From: an uncultured Hyphomicrobiaceae bacterium
Lineage (GTDB): Bacteria > Pseudomonadota > Alphaproteobacteria > Rhizobiales > CALHAX01
Assembly: GCA_937931785.1 (NCBI GenBank)
Contig: CALHAX010000085.1
Coordinates: 1 to 32,514 of the forward strand
Direction: 5' to 3'
Length of the DNA: 32,514 nucleotides
The notes below the pieces were generated by a model that saw nothing but the letters and a program-made list of their open reading frames with translations, was not told where the DNA came from and did no database searches. The position numbers were made by a program, and so were the translations under genes. This document shows, piece after piece, positions 8,237-16,918 of this stretch (within the stretch, counting starts at the first letter, position 1; each line of letters begins with the position of its first letter).

Positions 8237-9079
8237 ATGCGAACCAACGCCATATTGCGGGCACTTCGACAACTTCCACCCAAGGTGCAGCTGGGGCTCG
8301 GTGCCGTTGCCGTTGTCGTGTTTGGCATTATGTGGTTGACGGGAAATCTGCCGCAGAATCTGGGCGAAAATGGTTTTGTGAACGAGCGTCAGAATGCGCA
8401 ACGCAGGATTGAGGGTGCGCCTCGTCAGGCCGCTCAGCCATCATCCAAGCGCGCGGCGCAAAGGCCCACATCGGGCAGCAATTCAGGAGATTACGATTAT
8501 CTCTCTCTCGCATTGTCGTGGTCTCCGACATACTGCGAAACATCAGGGCGTGGGCGCGAGAGTCGGCAATGTAGTGGCAACCGGGCCTATGCCTTTGTCG
8601 TTCACGGGCTTTGGCCACAATACGAAAAGGGATGGCCGGAAAACTGTGCGCGGGGGCGGAACCCACGCGTTCCCAACGATGTTGTGCGGACGATGCTTGA
8701 TATCATGCCAAGTCGCGGTCTTATCAACCATGAATACAAGAAGCACGGAACGTGTTCCGGGCTGGACGCAAAGGGATATTTTTCCCTGACACGTGACTTG
8801 TATCGGAAAATTCGAATTCCACCTCGTTATGTGCGACCAACACAGATTATCCGAACCAGTCCTCGTGAAATCGAGAATGAGTTCCTGAAGGCCAATCCAG
8901 GCATGAAGCCGGACATGATTTCCATTGTCTGTGGTCGGGGAGAGCGGTTGAAAGAGCTTCGCATCTGTTTCTCCAGAAATGGGGATCTTGCTCGTTGTGG
9001 ACGCAACGAAGATCAGAAGAAATTATGCTCCCGCGGCAGCATACGTGTCCCTCCGGTTCGCACGCGACGGCGAAGTTGA
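8237..9079 (+). CDS. Membrane-anchored ribonuclease T2
   Basis: T2 ribonucleases are extracytoplasmic acid RNases that cleave through a 2',3'-cyclic phosphate. Both catalytic segments are present: HGLWPQY (CAS1, His at 123) and HEYKKHGTCSG (CAS2, about 165-175). The cysteines expected for disulfides (100, 112, 137, 173) are there too. At the N-terminus, residues 17-36 are a hydrophobic helix followed by a low-complexity Gln/Arg/Ser linker to residue 85. The enzyme is probably tethered to the inner membrane and faces the periplasm. The C-terminus is Arg-rich. The start at 8237 lies four bases after the dipeptidase stop; a longer open frame inside the dipeptidase is a shadow. The 280-residue length fits the family plus an anchor. 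Confidence 0.93.
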   Translation: MRTNAILRALRQLPPKVQLGLGAVAVVVFGIMWLTGNLPQNLGENGFVNERQNAQRRIEGAPRQAAQPSSKRAAQRPTSGSNSGDYDYLSLALSWSPTYCETSGRGRESRQCSGNRAYAFVVHGLWPQYEKGWPENCARGRNPRVPNDVVRTMLDIMPSRGLINHEYKKHGTCSGLDAKGYFSLTRDLYRKIRIPPRYVRPTQIIRTSPREIENEFLKANPGMKPDMISIVCGRGERLKELRICFSRNGDLARCGRNEDQKKLCSRGSIRVPPVRTRRRS

Positions 9080-9241
9080 TTGCCAAAACAGAGAAAAAAG
9101 AGAATTTTTCTCCAAAAATGATGATTTCTCATGGGTTGCTGCACCATGTGTGGCGCGCCCGACACGTTCGTGGCTTGCGATGAGTCGCGAACCTGTTCAG
9201 TGTGGTGTTAACGATTTGCATACAAATGGGGGCCATTTGCG

Positions 9242-9637
9242 ATGAACCAGCGCCATTCTGCCATTATGGTCCGTAGCAAGAAGAAGGAAACGTTTGTTGC
9301 GCCGTCGCGCGTTGGTGGTGGAAGTCGTCGTTCTTCCGGAGTTGCGACACATGTGGCATGGGCAGGTGGGGGCTTTGTCCTCGGTGCGGTTTGCTGGCAC
9401 ATGGTCGGGTTCTGGAGCTTTATTGATCAGGTCCTGCAGGACGCGCAGCCCATATCCGCTTACGTGACGCGGGTCGACGCTGAGCCGGTGGTGCAGAAAT
9501 CTCTGGCCAGGCTCACACCTTACAGTAGCGCTGGAGATTGCGTTCAGCGGATTGAATCGTCCGCAACGGCTGTAACGATCGTGCGGCCATGCGCGTTGCC
9601 CGTTGTTGCAATGAAAGCCGATATTGCCGCGCAATAA
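9242..9637 (+). CDS. Single-pass membrane protein, unknown function
   Basis: The 131-residue product has a basic cytoplasmic N-terminus (about 35 residues). One membrane helix follows (about 36-60, AWAGGGFVLGAVCWHMVGFW), then a roughly 70-residue outer domain with two cysteines (GDC... and RPCALP) about 20 residues apart that could form a disulfide. No domain is recognised; the layout resembles small rhizobial proteins with the FWxFxDxVL motif after the helix. The 160 bases upstream contain no gene but do contain a GAGAAAAA/TTTTTCTC inverted repeat. The start codon is the first in frame with a plausible spacing; confidence in the exact start is moderate. Confidence 0.6.
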   Translation: MNQRHSAIMVRSKKKETFVAPSRVGGGSRRSSGVATHVAWAGGGFVLGAVCWHMVGFWSFIDQVLQDAQPISAYVTRVDAEPVVQKSLARLTPYSSAGDCVQRIESSATAVTIVRPCALPVVAMKADIAAQ

Positions 9638-9829
9638 TGCGGTACAGGGCATGTGTCCCCGTCGTTACCTCATGGCGCGGATGCTGGTTTTTGAGTGCCT
9701 CGCACAGCGCTGTACCATTCAATCTCGCTCGTGTTTCATTTTGCGTCGCTTAAGAACTATCTTTTAACTTTCATCAAGCACCTTGGTTCCTGAGTTTAGT
9801 GGGTAGCTCGTTTCCTGGGTGGTGGGTTG

Positions 9830-10414
9830 ATGCTGTTGCGTTTGTTCAATTGGGTTCCTGTATTGTTCGGCCTGAACATTGCTGGTGTGGCGTCTGTCGC
9901 CACAGTTCCGGATGTTTTGACAGGTGAGCCGAACGGGGCAGTGAAGACGTCGGAGAGTGCCGACGCTCATTCAAAACCAAAAGATGAAACACCAGGCCGT
10001 ACGTCATCCGGTAGTGCTGTCACACGCCTTATGGCGTCGACCAGCGTGGCGCCGATACTGACCGAAAGTTTCGTGTTCGCCGAAGGTTCGGTTGAAACCA
10101 GCGCAGCTGTTGTCAAAACATCTCCGGCAAAACAGTTTGTTGTGCGCCCCGTAGCGGTGTCAGCGCCTCGCCCAACAGCAAGGCTGAAGGCAGCTAAGTC
10201 GGCTGGCAAGGAAACGGTCCACCGCCAACCCGGTCAAGTGAAGCAGAACAATCGGCCGGCTGCCCGCGCCAACCTCAAAGTTGAAGGTCGCAAGGTCGCC
10301 AAGCGGGTGGTCTGGATCGCTGGACGCAATGCAGCTCCGCTGGCTGCAAGCAATGTCATTGCTTTTCCAAAGCCATTGAACCGGTCCGCGTCAAGCACAC
10401 GACGCGCCGCTTGA
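9830..10414 (+). CDS. Hypothetical Ala/Lys/Arg-rich exported protein
   Basis: The 194-residue product begins with a hydrophobic segment (LLRLFNWVPVLFGLNIAGVASVA) that may be a signal peptide or anchor. Low-complexity sequence rich in Ala, Ser, Thr, Val, Lys and Arg follows, with many prolines and no cysteine. GGGTGGTGGG lies directly upstream of the ATG; the TTG one codon earlier is less likely. A strong terminator follows. No family recognised, and the disordered composition gives no function. Confidence 0.5.
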   Translation: MLLRLFNWVPVLFGLNIAGVASVATVPDVLTGEPNGAVKTSESADAHSKPKDETPGRTSSGSAVTRLMASTSVAPILTESFVFAEGSVETSAAVVKTSPAKQFVVRPVAVSAPRPTARLKAAKSAGKETVHRQPGQVKQNNRPAARANLKVEGRKVAKRVVWIAGRNAAPLAASNVIAFPKPLNRSASSTRRAA

Positions 10415-10479
10415 GAATCAAGTTCCCCAACGCAATCGTCTGACAGCTCTCCAGTCGGCATACGATCGCGTTAAAGAAG

Positions 10480-10515
10480 GCGCGCCGCCAAGTCCCCCTT
10501 TGGCGGCGCGCTTTT
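10480..10515 (+). terminator. Intrinsic terminator between convergent genes
   Basis: A perfect 11-bp GC-rich stem (10480-10490 with 10501-10511) closes a 10-nt loop and is followed by TTTT. On the other strand the stem is followed by CCTTCTTT, so it may also serve the minus-strand gene ending at 10529. Confidence 0.85.
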
Positions 10516-10528
10516 CATTAAGTAGTCA

Positions 10529-11350
10529 TCACGTCGGAATCGCACTGGTCTTTGGTATTTGTGGTTCGACTATGGTTGAGTGCGAACGGACCCGGCGCAC
10601 ACGCCATGTTTCCGGCATTCGACCGAGGTAACCGAGCGCAGGGTCGCCCGGCAAACGTGAAAATGTTTCCGGATTAATGCTCCATTCAGCCGCCATGCGT
10701 AGCACATGCTCGGTTTCCGGATATCCTCGTTCGTCCTCGTCGATGTCGTTGCTTGAGGGTGTGAGTATGCCGGTAAAGGCAGAAAATATTTTCAACCCTA
10801 GCATCCGTTCTGCGGGCGTCAGAGATCCTTTGTTCCAGATGATTCCTTCGTCGCCCCAGGCGAAAGAGCGCCGCAACTTTGCATCCGAGAAACGCGACCA
10901 CGCAACAAGGTCCAGAACCGGGCAGGCGAAGAAATACTGAACCTCGTGAAATGTCTTTCCAAGCGAGAGTTGCAGCGCAAGGCACTGATCGGTGAAGTCG
11001 CGCCCTGCAGGGTGCGGTAACGCCATGCCAACGACAAAGGTCCAACCCTCAACCGGCGGCGTGACGAACACATAGTTTGCGCTGTAATCCGGGTCTTCAA
11101 CAACTGCGAGGCCATTTTGCCAGTTGCAGGTGTCCACATCGGCAAGGCCCAGAACGGATATCACGCGATCAATATCAACGGTCTTGATGGCAAGCCATGC
11201 GTTGCCGGCACCAAAGGGTTCGGGACCGTCCGGGGCAAGGGCCGGGTCGCGCAGCAGCGTTAAGACCCACGGCCGCACCCCGGCGTAGAGGAAGAACAGG
11301 AACAGCGCCCCGGAAACTGTAGCAATCAGGATCACCGCACGTGCCTTCAC
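10529..11350 (-). CDS. Membrane-anchored protein of unknown function
   Basis: The 273-residue product has an N-terminal membrane helix (about residues 5-24, VILIATVSGALFLFFLYAGV) and a globular remainder with NAWLAIKTVDIDRVISVLGL, CNWQNGL and VFVTPPVEGWTFVVG. That pattern recalls an uncharacterised family in several phyla that recurs around a WxxGxxxxxxxxVFVTPPVxGW core, but I cannot name it. The helix could also be an uncleaved signal. It is convergent with the preceding gene, sharing the terminator at 10480-10515, and divergent from the EamA transporter. Confidence 0.65.
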   Translation of the reverse strand: MKARAVILIATVSGALFLFFLYAGVRPWVLTLLRDPALAPDGPEPFGAGNAWLAIKTVDIDRVISVLGLADVDTCNWQNGLAVVEDPDYSANYVFVTPPVEGWTFVVGMALPHPAGRDFTDQCLALQLSLGKTFHEVQYFFACPVLDLVAWSRFSDAKLRRSFAWGDEGIIWNKGSLTPAERMLGLKIFSAFTGILTPSSNDIDEDERGYPETEHVLRMAAEWSINPETFSRLPGDPALGYLGRMPETWRVRRVRSHSTIVEPQIPKTSAIPT

Positions 11351-11548
11351 ACCCGGTCAGGTTATCGACAACCGTCATCGCAGATTCGTGGCGATAGAAG
11401 GACTATCACGATGTGATTCGCGCGCAATGCGCACCGCCCATTTCCACAACGCGAAGGCTTTGCTATGGTTTGTGTGTGCTCATTTGGGCCACAACCTGTT
11501 GGTCTTGCCGCAGGTGCGGGCTTCACTCAAAAATCCGGATCTTCCAAA

Positions 11549-12442
11549 ATGACGGACAACCGCCCAGGTTTCGCCGATTACGCACTGCTGTTGGTGCTGG
11601 GCCTGGTCTGGGGGAGCAGTTTTCTGTTCATCAAGTTTGGGGTCGAAACGATCCCTGCGGCGACGTTGACCCTGTCCCGTCTCGCAATAGCTGCGGTCCT
11701 TTTGCTCATCGTTGCGCGCGCCATGGGGCAGTCGTTGCAGTGGCGAAAGGGCTTGTGGATCTGGTTGCTTCTGGCGGCCTTGGTGGGAAACGCGTTGCCG
11801 TTCACGCTCATCGCCTGGGGGCAGGAAGAAATCGATAGTGGCGTGTCTGCGATCCTTATGGCTGTGATGCCACTCAGTACGCTCATTATGGCGCACATCT
11901 TCACAGCCGATGAGAAAATCACCGCCATAAAGTTTGTGGGCGTAGTGTTGGGCTTCACCGGAATCGCCGTGCTGATCGGACCGGACAAGCTCGCAAATCT
12001 CGGTTCGGATGTCTGGCGGCAACTGGCGGTTGCGGGTGCGGCTACGTGCTATGGGCTGAATGCCGTTATCTCGAAACAGCTCATCGGCCAACCGCCGCAT
12101 GCCATGGTCGGGTGGCTCATGGTCTTGTCTGCGCTCATGGTATTGCCGTTCGCACTCGTCAGGGATCAACCCTGGGCGCTGAATCCATCGACCGTGTCGC
12201 TCTGGTCGACCCTCATTCTGTCGATCTTCCACACTGCAATCGGCACCTTGATGCTGTTCCTCATCATACGACGCCAGGGTGCAACGTTTTTCTCCCAGAT
12301 CAATTTTCTTATACCGGTCATTGGCGTGTTCTACGGTGTGACGTTGTTGGGCGAACAGCTGGGCAGCGGCGCTTACGTTGCCTTGGCCTTGATCCTGATC
12401 GGCATTGCTGTGGCGCGTTATGGTGCCGCGTCAACCAGATGA
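11549..12442 (+). CDS. EamA/DMT-family transporter, copy 1
   Basis: This 297-residue inner-membrane protein has about ten hydrophobic helices in two EamA repeats. The first repeat starts LLLVLGLVWGSSFLFIKFGVETIPAATLTLSR, the usual DMT opening. The second covers about residues 150-290 and ends LLGEQLGSGAYVALALILIGIAV. Such carriers usually export or import small metabolites, often amino acids; the substrate is not predictable. The frame is open 28 codons further upstream, but the ATG at 11549 places the first helix correctly. It is one of three EamA genes in the window. About 150 bases without a gene separate it from the DUF3604 gene. Confidence 0.9.
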   Translation: MTDNRPGFADYALLLVLGLVWGSSFLFIKFGVETIPAATLTLSRLAIAAVLLLIVARAMGQSLQWRKGLWIWLLLAALVGNALPFTLIAWGQEEIDSGVSAILMAVMPLSTLIMAHIFTADEKITAIKFVGVVLGFTGIAVLIGPDKLANLGSDVWRQLAVAGAATCYGLNAVISKQLIGQPPHAMVGWLMVLSALMVLPFALVRDQPWALNPSTVSLWSTLILSIFHTAIGTLMLFLIIRRQGATFFSQINFLIPVIGVFYGVTLLGEQLGSGAYVALALILIGIAVARYGAASTR

Positions 12443-12596
12443 TACCTCAAGATCATCTGATCGTTACGAGGAATAGTCGAGAAAAGACGCTGCGAAAAAA
12501 TGCGGTGATGCAAGTCTCGGGGCGTTGCCTTGCTTTCCCGTTCGAGGTGCGCGACCTTGCTCCTGCATTCCTGATGAAAAATACCTGAGCTCGCCC

Positions 12597-14852
12597 ATGC
12601 CCTATTCTGAATATCGTCCCGAACTTATGGGGTCAGCGACCCTTGAACCGTCCGGAAAAATCGAAGCGGGATCCTGGCAACAGTTTACACTGGTTTACAC
12701 AGCAGGAAAATTTGGTATCGACGATACGGGGTCGCTGAAAATTGCGTTTCGTTTCGCAACGGACTTCGGGCCAGTTCAGTTCGATGATTCTGAAGCGTCA
12801 GGCTACACGACCGTGGAAGCATCCAATGGAGCGGTTCTGGATGTGCGATGGGAGTTCAAGCGCAATATTCGACCCTGGTCACGGGCGCTTTATATCGGAG
12901 TGCAGAAACATTTTCTCGCCGAAGGTGACACCATCACCATCCGTTTCGGAGATCAACGGCAGGGTTCGCGCGGTGTGCGCGTTCAGACCTATTGTGAGGC
13001 AGAGTACGAGTTCAAGGTGTTCGTCGATGCCATCGCGACCTACGACTACGTGACGTTACCAGAAAGCCCGTCGATCAACATTGTACCTGGTCCACCACGG
13101 ACGTGGCGCGCGACGATTCCAACGCTTGTACGTACGGGTGAACGCTTTCGTCTTTCCATCAAGGCAGATGATAAATGGGGCAACCCGAGCGATCAAATCG
13201 ATCAGACGCTTTATCTTGAGGCGACGGGGGCCGTCGAGGGATTGCCGGAAACGAAAAAGTTCGAGCGTGGTACTTTCTCGATGCTTGTTGAGGGGCTCAA
13301 GCTGCCTGTAGAGGGCGAGACGACGATTATCATCCGCGATGATGTGGGCGTCGAACTTTGCCGAACCAACCCGTTGCGCGCACACGACCTGCCGACCGAT
13401 GCGCCGGTACATTTCTGGGGTGATCTGCACGGCCAGTCGAATGAAACGCTCGGCACCAACGATGCCCGCGCCTATTTCGAGTTTGCACGAGATCGTGCAT
13501 TCGTCGATGTCTGCGCGCATCAGGGCAACGACTTCCAGATGACCCAAGAGTTCTGGAAAGAGCTCAACCAGATCACTGCCGAGTTGAACGTCCCGGGGCG
13601 TTACGTGACATTTCCCGGCTACGAGTGGTCCTCCAATACGGCTGTCGGTGGCGACCGGAACGTGTTCTACGCGCAAGAAGGCCGCCCCATGTACCGCTCA
13701 TCTCATGCGCAGATCCCGGATCTCGCAGATGAGGACACCGATGCCCACAATGCGCACGAACTGTTCGAGAAACTCCGCGATGAAGACTGCGTGGTTTGGA
13801 GTCATTGCGGCGGACGCTACGCTGACATCTGCTATGCGCATGACGGCCGCACGGAAGCTGCTGTCGAAGTACATTCGTCGTGGGGCACGTTTGAATGGCT
13901 GCTTCATGATGCGTTTTCGAAGAATTACCGCGTCGGCATCGTCTGCAATTCCGACGGGCACAAGGGGCGTCCAGGGGCAAGCTATCCCGGGGCGTCGTTC
14001 TTCGGGGCCTATGGTGGGCTTACCTGTTACCGCGCTGCCGAGCTCACGCGCCCGGCCATCATGGAAGCCATGCGCCGCCGCCATCATTACGGCACAACCG
14101 GCAATCGTCTTTATATGAATGTTTGGTCGACTTTGCCTAATGGCAGCAAACTTTACGATAGAGATCCAGCCGTCGGCCCGGCAAGCGAGAGTGCCGCAAC
14201 GATCGCCCAGATGGGCGATATCGTTCAAGTTGGTGACAAGGGAGACGTCGAACTCAATGTCGAAGCGACCGGTTCTGCTCCGATCATTCAGCTCGATATC
14301 TTCGATGGACCCGATATCATAAAGACCGTGCACTATGGCGATCGCACAACGCAAAGCCACCGCATCCGTATGACGTTCTCCGGCGCTGAGTACCGGGGAC
14401 GTAGCCGCAACACGACATGGGACGGGCATCTGAGTATCACCGGAAACGTCATCGAGAGTGCTGAGATGTTCAACAACTGGAACCTCGACCGCGGCATTCG
14501 TGAGCAGACAGACACCGAAGTGCATTGGAAGGCCGTGACCACCGGAAACTTTTGCGGCTTCGATATGATCCTGAAAGATGCAGGTGCGGGAAGGCTATCC
14601 ATAAATTCACCACATGTGACCGGAACACTCGATATTTCATCTCTTGCAGAGGAGGCGAAAACGTTCGACGTTGGTGGTCTTGATCGTCAGCTCAGGGTCG
14701 AGCGTCTGCCGGAAGTTTTTCCAGAGACCACGATCAGAGACAGTATTCCTGTCACTGTTACGGAATCCGGCGACACCCGCTTGTTCGCCCGCATCACGCA
14801 GGAAGACGGGCACCGTGCATGGAGCAGTCCGATTTATTTGTTTCGGGAATGA
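12597..14852 (+). CDS. DUF3604 protein (putative PHP-like metal hydrolase)
   Basis: This 751-residue protein belongs to DUF3604, a large family of unknown function whose core resembles PHP-type metal-dependent phosphoesterases. The likely metal-binding motif HFWGDLHGQSNET begins at H272 (H278 in DLH). It is followed by CAHQGNDFQM, PGYEWSS, VVWSHCGGR, AAVEVHSSWGTFEW and CNSDGHKGRPGA, all His/Asp/Glu-rich segments suited to metal binding. Residues 1-260 are beta-rich, and about 500-751 form another beta-rich region. No signal peptide is seen, so it is probably cytoplasmic. The in-frame upstream ATG at 12525 would add a Cys-rich extension unlike the family. The start at 12597 has only a weak ribosome binding site. 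Substrate unknown. Confidence 0.88.
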   Translation: MPYSEYRPELMGSATLEPSGKIEAGSWQQFTLVYTAGKFGIDDTGSLKIAFRFATDFGPVQFDDSEASGYTTVEASNGAVLDVRWEFKRNIRPWSRALYIGVQKHFLAEGDTITIRFGDQRQGSRGVRVQTYCEAEYEFKVFVDAIATYDYVTLPESPSINIVPGPPRTWRATIPTLVRTGERFRLSIKADDKWGNPSDQIDQTLYLEATGAVEGLPETKKFERGTFSMLVEGLKLPVEGETTIIIRDDVGVELCRTNPLRAHDLPTDAPVHFWGDLHGQSNETLGTNDARAYFEFARDRAFVDVCAHQGNDFQMTQEFWKELNQITAELNVPGRYVTFPGYEWSSNTAVGGDRNVFYAQEGRPMYRSSHAQIPDLADEDTDAHNAHELFEKLRDEDCVVWSHCGGRYADICYAHDGRTEAAVEVHSSWGTFEWLLHDAFSKNYRVGIVCNSDGHKGRPGASYPGASFFGAYGGLTCYRAAELTRPAIMEAMRRRHHYGTTGNRLYMNVWSTLPNGSKLYDRDPAVGPASESAATIAQMGDIVQVGDKGDVELNVEATGSAPIIQLDIFDGPDIIKTVHYGDRTTQSHRIRMTFSGAEYRGRSRNTTWDGHLSITGNVIESAEMFNNWNLDRGIREQTDTEVHWKAVTTGNFCGFDMILKDAGAGRLSINSPHVTGTLDISSLAEEAKTFDVGGLDRQLRVERLPEVFPETTIRDSIPVTVTESGDTRLFARITQEDGHRAWSSPIYLFRE

Positions 14853-14884
14853 GGCAGGTGCGGGATTCCGCGAAGGAGAATATT

Positions 14885-15277
14885 ATGTTGAAACGTACCA
14901 TTGCTGCCGCTTTGATCACTGCAATATCGCTCAGTACCGTCATCACATCTGCTGCCGTCGCCGCAACCACGGTCAAGTCCGGATCGTTCCGTAATGCTGG
15001 CGGCCACAAGACATCTGGCAGCGTGCGCCTCATGAAGGAGGGTGGCGCGTGGAAGGTCGTGTTTGGCGCCAACTTCCGGCACGATGGCTCACCCGCCCCT
15101 CGCGTTGCGTTTGGCAATGGCAAGTATGTCCGTGGCACCATTATCGGGCGCCTCAAGCGCAACAAGGGATCCCAGACCTACACCGTTCCGAAGCGTCTGA
15201 ACGTCACGAAGTTTACGCAGGTCTGGATCTGGTGTGTGAAATTCAATTCCCCGCTCGGTGTTGCCGCGATCCGCTAA
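14885..15277 (+). CDS. Secreted DM13-domain protein
   Basis: The 130-residue product has a signal peptide (MLKR, hydrophobic core, cleavage near SAAVAA at about 27). One DM13 domain follows: GSFRNAGGHKTSGSVRLM, a VFGANFRHDGSP-like strand, LKRNKGSQTYTVP, and VWIWCVKFNSPLGVAAI with the conserved Cys at 117. In animals DM13 is linked to cytochrome-like redox partners and a role for this Cys in electron transfer has been proposed; in bacteria the role is unknown. AAGGAG lies 7-12 bases before the ATG at 14885. The gene starts 32 bases after the DUF3604 stop, so they probably share a transcript. Confidence 0.85.
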   Translation: MLKRTIAAALITAISLSTVITSAAVAATTVKSGSFRNAGGHKTSGSVRLMKEGGAWKVVFGANFRHDGSPAPRVAFGNGKYVRGTIIGRLKRNKGSQTYTVPKRLNVTKFTQVWIWCVKFNSPLGVAAIR

Positions 15278-15390
15278 CCGGCTTTGAACTCATGGATCTC
15301 GTTCGTTTCAGTATCGCTCGGTGGAAAAGTGCAATAGCGTGAGTTGGTCCGGCCTGCATGTTGCCCGGATATCATCTGGGGCCGTGAACC

Positions 15391-16425
15391 GTGAGCGAAC
15401 AGACTGTATCGACCAAATCCGCTGCGCCGCCGCGCAAACCTGGCTTCCTCGAAGGCTCGAGTATCGACCAGCCCGCACTTGCAGCGGGTTTGATGATCTT
15501 CGCCTTGATGCTGCTCGGACTGCAGGATGCGTTGATCAAATTCACGAGTGGGATGTTGTCGCTGTGGCAGTTCCAGCTCATTCGCTCGTCGCTCAATCTC
15601 CTTCTCGTGCTCATCCTCGCCCGCATGATTTGGGGCACCAGCCGTCCCGCGCCAAAACGCTGGTGGGCAGTGATGCTGCGCTCGTTCTTCCTCGTCGTCA
15701 CGATGGTGTTCTTCTTCGCAGGAATACCGTTTCTCTCCCTCGCCGAAATCGCCGCCGGGCTTTATGTCTACCCGCTTTACATCGCTGTGCTGTCCGGCGT
15801 TTTTCTTGGCGAGCGTGTCGGGCCACGACGGGTGTTCGCCATACTTGCGGGGTTCGTCGGGACGCTGTTGATCCTGAAGCCGGGAACGGACAGCTTCAGG
15901 CTCGTCAACCTGTTGCCCGTCATTGCGGCACTCTGGTACGCGCTGACCGTGATGAGCACACGAAAGCTCTGCCGCGAGGAGTCACCCGTGACACTGGCGT
16001 TTGGTGTTGCCATCACGTTCCTGGCCGCAGGCCTCGTCGGAACGCTTGCCCTCTCCACATCTGTTGTGTCGCACGCACTGGGAACATGGCCGGAGCAGTG
16101 GCCCTATCTGTTTTCCGGATGGCGCGACATCCCCATGTGGGTCGTCGGCCTGATCATGTGTTGTTCGCTCCTGAATGTCACCGCGAACATCAGCCTCTCA
16201 AAGTCCTATCAAAGCGCGGAGTCGAGTTGGCTCGCTCCGTTCGATTATTCCTACCTGATCTTCGCGACGTTCTGGGGCTTCGTCTTCTCCGGCACGATTC
16301 CTGACAACTGGACCTTCGCGGGCATGTCCCTCATCGCCGCCGCCGGTATCTTCGTTGCCTGGCGTGAACGTGTGGAGAAGAAGGAGCTTGAGCGCCGCGC
16401 GAATTTTCATCGCAACCTGAGATGA
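15391..16425 (+). CDS. EamA/DMT-family transporter, copy 2
   Basis: This 344-residue inner-membrane carrier has about ten helices in two EamA repeats. A roughly 30-residue soluble N-terminus precedes the first helix (LAAGLMIFALMLLGLQDALIKF). Conserved DMT pieces include AGLYVYPLYIAVLSGVFLGE at the end of repeat one and YSYLIFATFWGFVFSGTIPD in repeat two. The C-terminus is a charged tail (RVEKKELERRANFHRN). The start is a GTG with only a weak ribosome binding site. The sequence is only distantly related to copies 1 and 3. Substrate unknown. Confidence 0.9.
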   Translation: MSEQTVSTKSAAPPRKPGFLEGSSIDQPALAAGLMIFALMLLGLQDALIKFTSGMLSLWQFQLIRSSLNLLLVLILARMIWGTSRPAPKRWWAVMLRSFFLVVTMVFFFAGIPFLSLAEIAAGLYVYPLYIAVLSGVFLGERVGPRRVFAILAGFVGTLLILKPGTDSFRLVNLLPVIAALWYALTVMSTRKLCREESPVTLAFGVAITFLAAGLVGTLALSTSVVSHALGTWPEQWPYLFSGWRDIPMWVVGLIMCCSLLNVTANISLSKSYQSAESSWLAPFDYSYLIFATFWGFVFSGTIPDNWTFAGMSLIAAAGIFVAWRERVEKKELERRANFHRNLR

Positions 16426-16637
16426 GGGACATCTGCTGTTGGGCATAGTCGGTAGGTACTGCGACCTCTGTTACGAGGCGAAGAGGCAACTGCAGTTATT
16501 CAAAAAAGTTTTTTTCGTCGAATTGAGAGTTAAAAAACCATCCTTGAAACGGGTTATTTGAGTTCATCACATGACATCGTTATAGCCCACCGTACCGCCC
16601 AATCTCCAAAAGGTTGAAGCAAGTCGAACAATTTTTT

Positions 16638-16769
16638 TTAGCCTTGTGAAATTTGTGCAAAATGCGTTTTCCGAAAGTTCATGGTGACGCGAGCCTGGAG
16701 AGGCAGGAAATATTTGGGTTCTGCGCCAGCCATGACCTCGGACCGCTTGACTTCCTCGTTGAACTTCAT
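16638..16769 (-). pseudogene. Possible YCII-domain gene fragment
   Basis: A 43-residue minus-strand frame begins MKFNEEVKRSEVMAGAE and continues to ...QARVTMNF. The order (K)FNEE-V-K-(A/S)-x-VM-AGE, then a short gap and ARV, is that of the core of YCII/DGPF-domain proteins, though the middle does not fit well. There is no ribosome binding site, an in-frame stop lies directly upstream, and the rest of the domain is missing on both sides. It could be a decayed fragment, or chance. Confidence 0.25.
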
Positions 16770-16876
16770 CTAGGCAAGACGCGTGCTCGCGGCGATGGCG
16801 TCGCCGCAATGAGCCGTCCTTTGGTGCCGCGACGCGCAGTCCGGCGCCGCCTTCGTCCTGAACGCCGGGACGTTGT

Positions 16877-16911
16877 GCCGGGCGCGCTTTACTCCTCGCC
16901 CGGCGGAGGAG
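16877..16911 (+). promoter_or_regulatory. Two mutually exclusive hairpins at the creatinase ribosome binding site
   Basis: Hairpin 1 pairs GCCGGGCG (16877-16884) with CGCCCGGC (16897-16904) and leaves the Shine-Dalgarno sequence GGAGGA (16905-16910) free. Hairpin 2 pairs CTCCTC (16892-16897) with GAGGAG (16906-16911) and buries it. The two share base 16897, and hairpin 2's loop contains hairpin 1's second arm, so they cannot coexist. This is the geometry of a translational on/off switch. GC-rich sequence can give such pairs by chance, so function is inference. Confidence 0.4.
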
Positions 16912-16918
16912 AAGCACA

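Larger units (their letters stand above)
16426..16918. other. Gene-poor stretch upstream of creatinase
   Basis: This stretch of almost 500 bases begins AT-rich (about 16490-16670, with runs of A and T) and becomes GC-rich from about 16680 to the creatinase start. I see no convincing intact gene. It holds a short minus-strand reading frame that may be a gene remnant (16638-16769) and overlapping hairpins at the creatinase ribosome binding site (16877-16911). The length leaves room for a long regulatory leader. Confidence 0.6.
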
